Below are positions 6,299 through 6,312 of a DNA stretch of 6,312 nt, piece by piece. The position numbers were made by a program, and so were the translations under genes. Under the pieces are notes generated by a model. It saw only the letters and a list, made by a program, of their open reading frames with translations. It ran no database searches and was not told the DNA's origin. The DNA is from Candidatus Omnitrophota bacterium (GTDB lineage: Bacteria > Omnitrophota > Gorgyraeia > Gygaellales > Profunditerraquicolaceae). The DNA lies in assembly GCA_020061545.1 (NCBI GenBank), contig JAGUYA010000111.1, positions 1 to 6,312 of the forward strand, given 5' to 3'. Position 1 is the first letter of the stretch, and each line of letters opens with the position of its first letter.

Positions 6299-6312
6299 GG
6301 TGAAATTTTTGA

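Overview
The window is A+T-rich bacterial DNA with Shine-Dalgarno sites, near-consensus sigma70-type promoters and an outer-membrane-type beta-barrel protein ending in Phe, so the host is Gram-negative (diderm). The style of the two large proteins, a TPR plus beta-barrel envelope protein and a cellobiose-phosphorylase-like enzyme, recalls uncultured lineages such as Candidatus Omnitrophota. That placement is inference from memory and was not searched.

Layout, left to right. Bases 1-24 (minus strand) hold the first eight codons of a gene leaving the window, probably gatC. Bases 25-191 are a divergent promoter region with one promoter in each direction and a TTCCAA-N7-TTGGAA inverted repeat between them. 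Bases 192-3532 (plus strand) encode a large GH94-like carbohydrate phosphorylase, split into two overlapping reading frames (192-1751 and 1730-3532). Bases 3537-6122 (minus strand) encode a secreted protein with a signal peptide, one TPR and a long beta-rich region ending in Phe, most likely an outer-membrane barrel. Bases 6123-6312 are its leader: a perfect TTGACA-N17-TATAAT promoter, a strong ribosome binding site not attached to the big gene, and an intrinsic terminator just before the start codon. No stretch above 300 bases lacks a gene.

The phosphorylase locus is the main point of interest because it carries three separate insertion-like events. Two are in-frame and add exactly 51 nt (17 codons) each. 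One is a 14-bp perfect inverted repeat flanked by the direct repeat TTTAC. The other is a G+C-rich palindromic segment flanked by GTAT. The third lies where the frame breaks: an 8-bp direct repeat TTAAAGAC occurs 29 bp apart, and collapsing it joins the two frames into one uninterrupted 1103-residue protein (1069 residues if the two 51-nt segments are also removed). The donor-sugar motif lies in the first frame and the presumed catalytic Asp in the second, so neither half should be active alone.

Functionally, the phosphorylase would act in the cytoplasm on oligosaccharides and the barrel protein at the cell surface. They are convergent with a 4-bp gap and separately promoted, so a shared pathway is possible but not shown. 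The leader of the barrel gene looks like a transcription attenuator.
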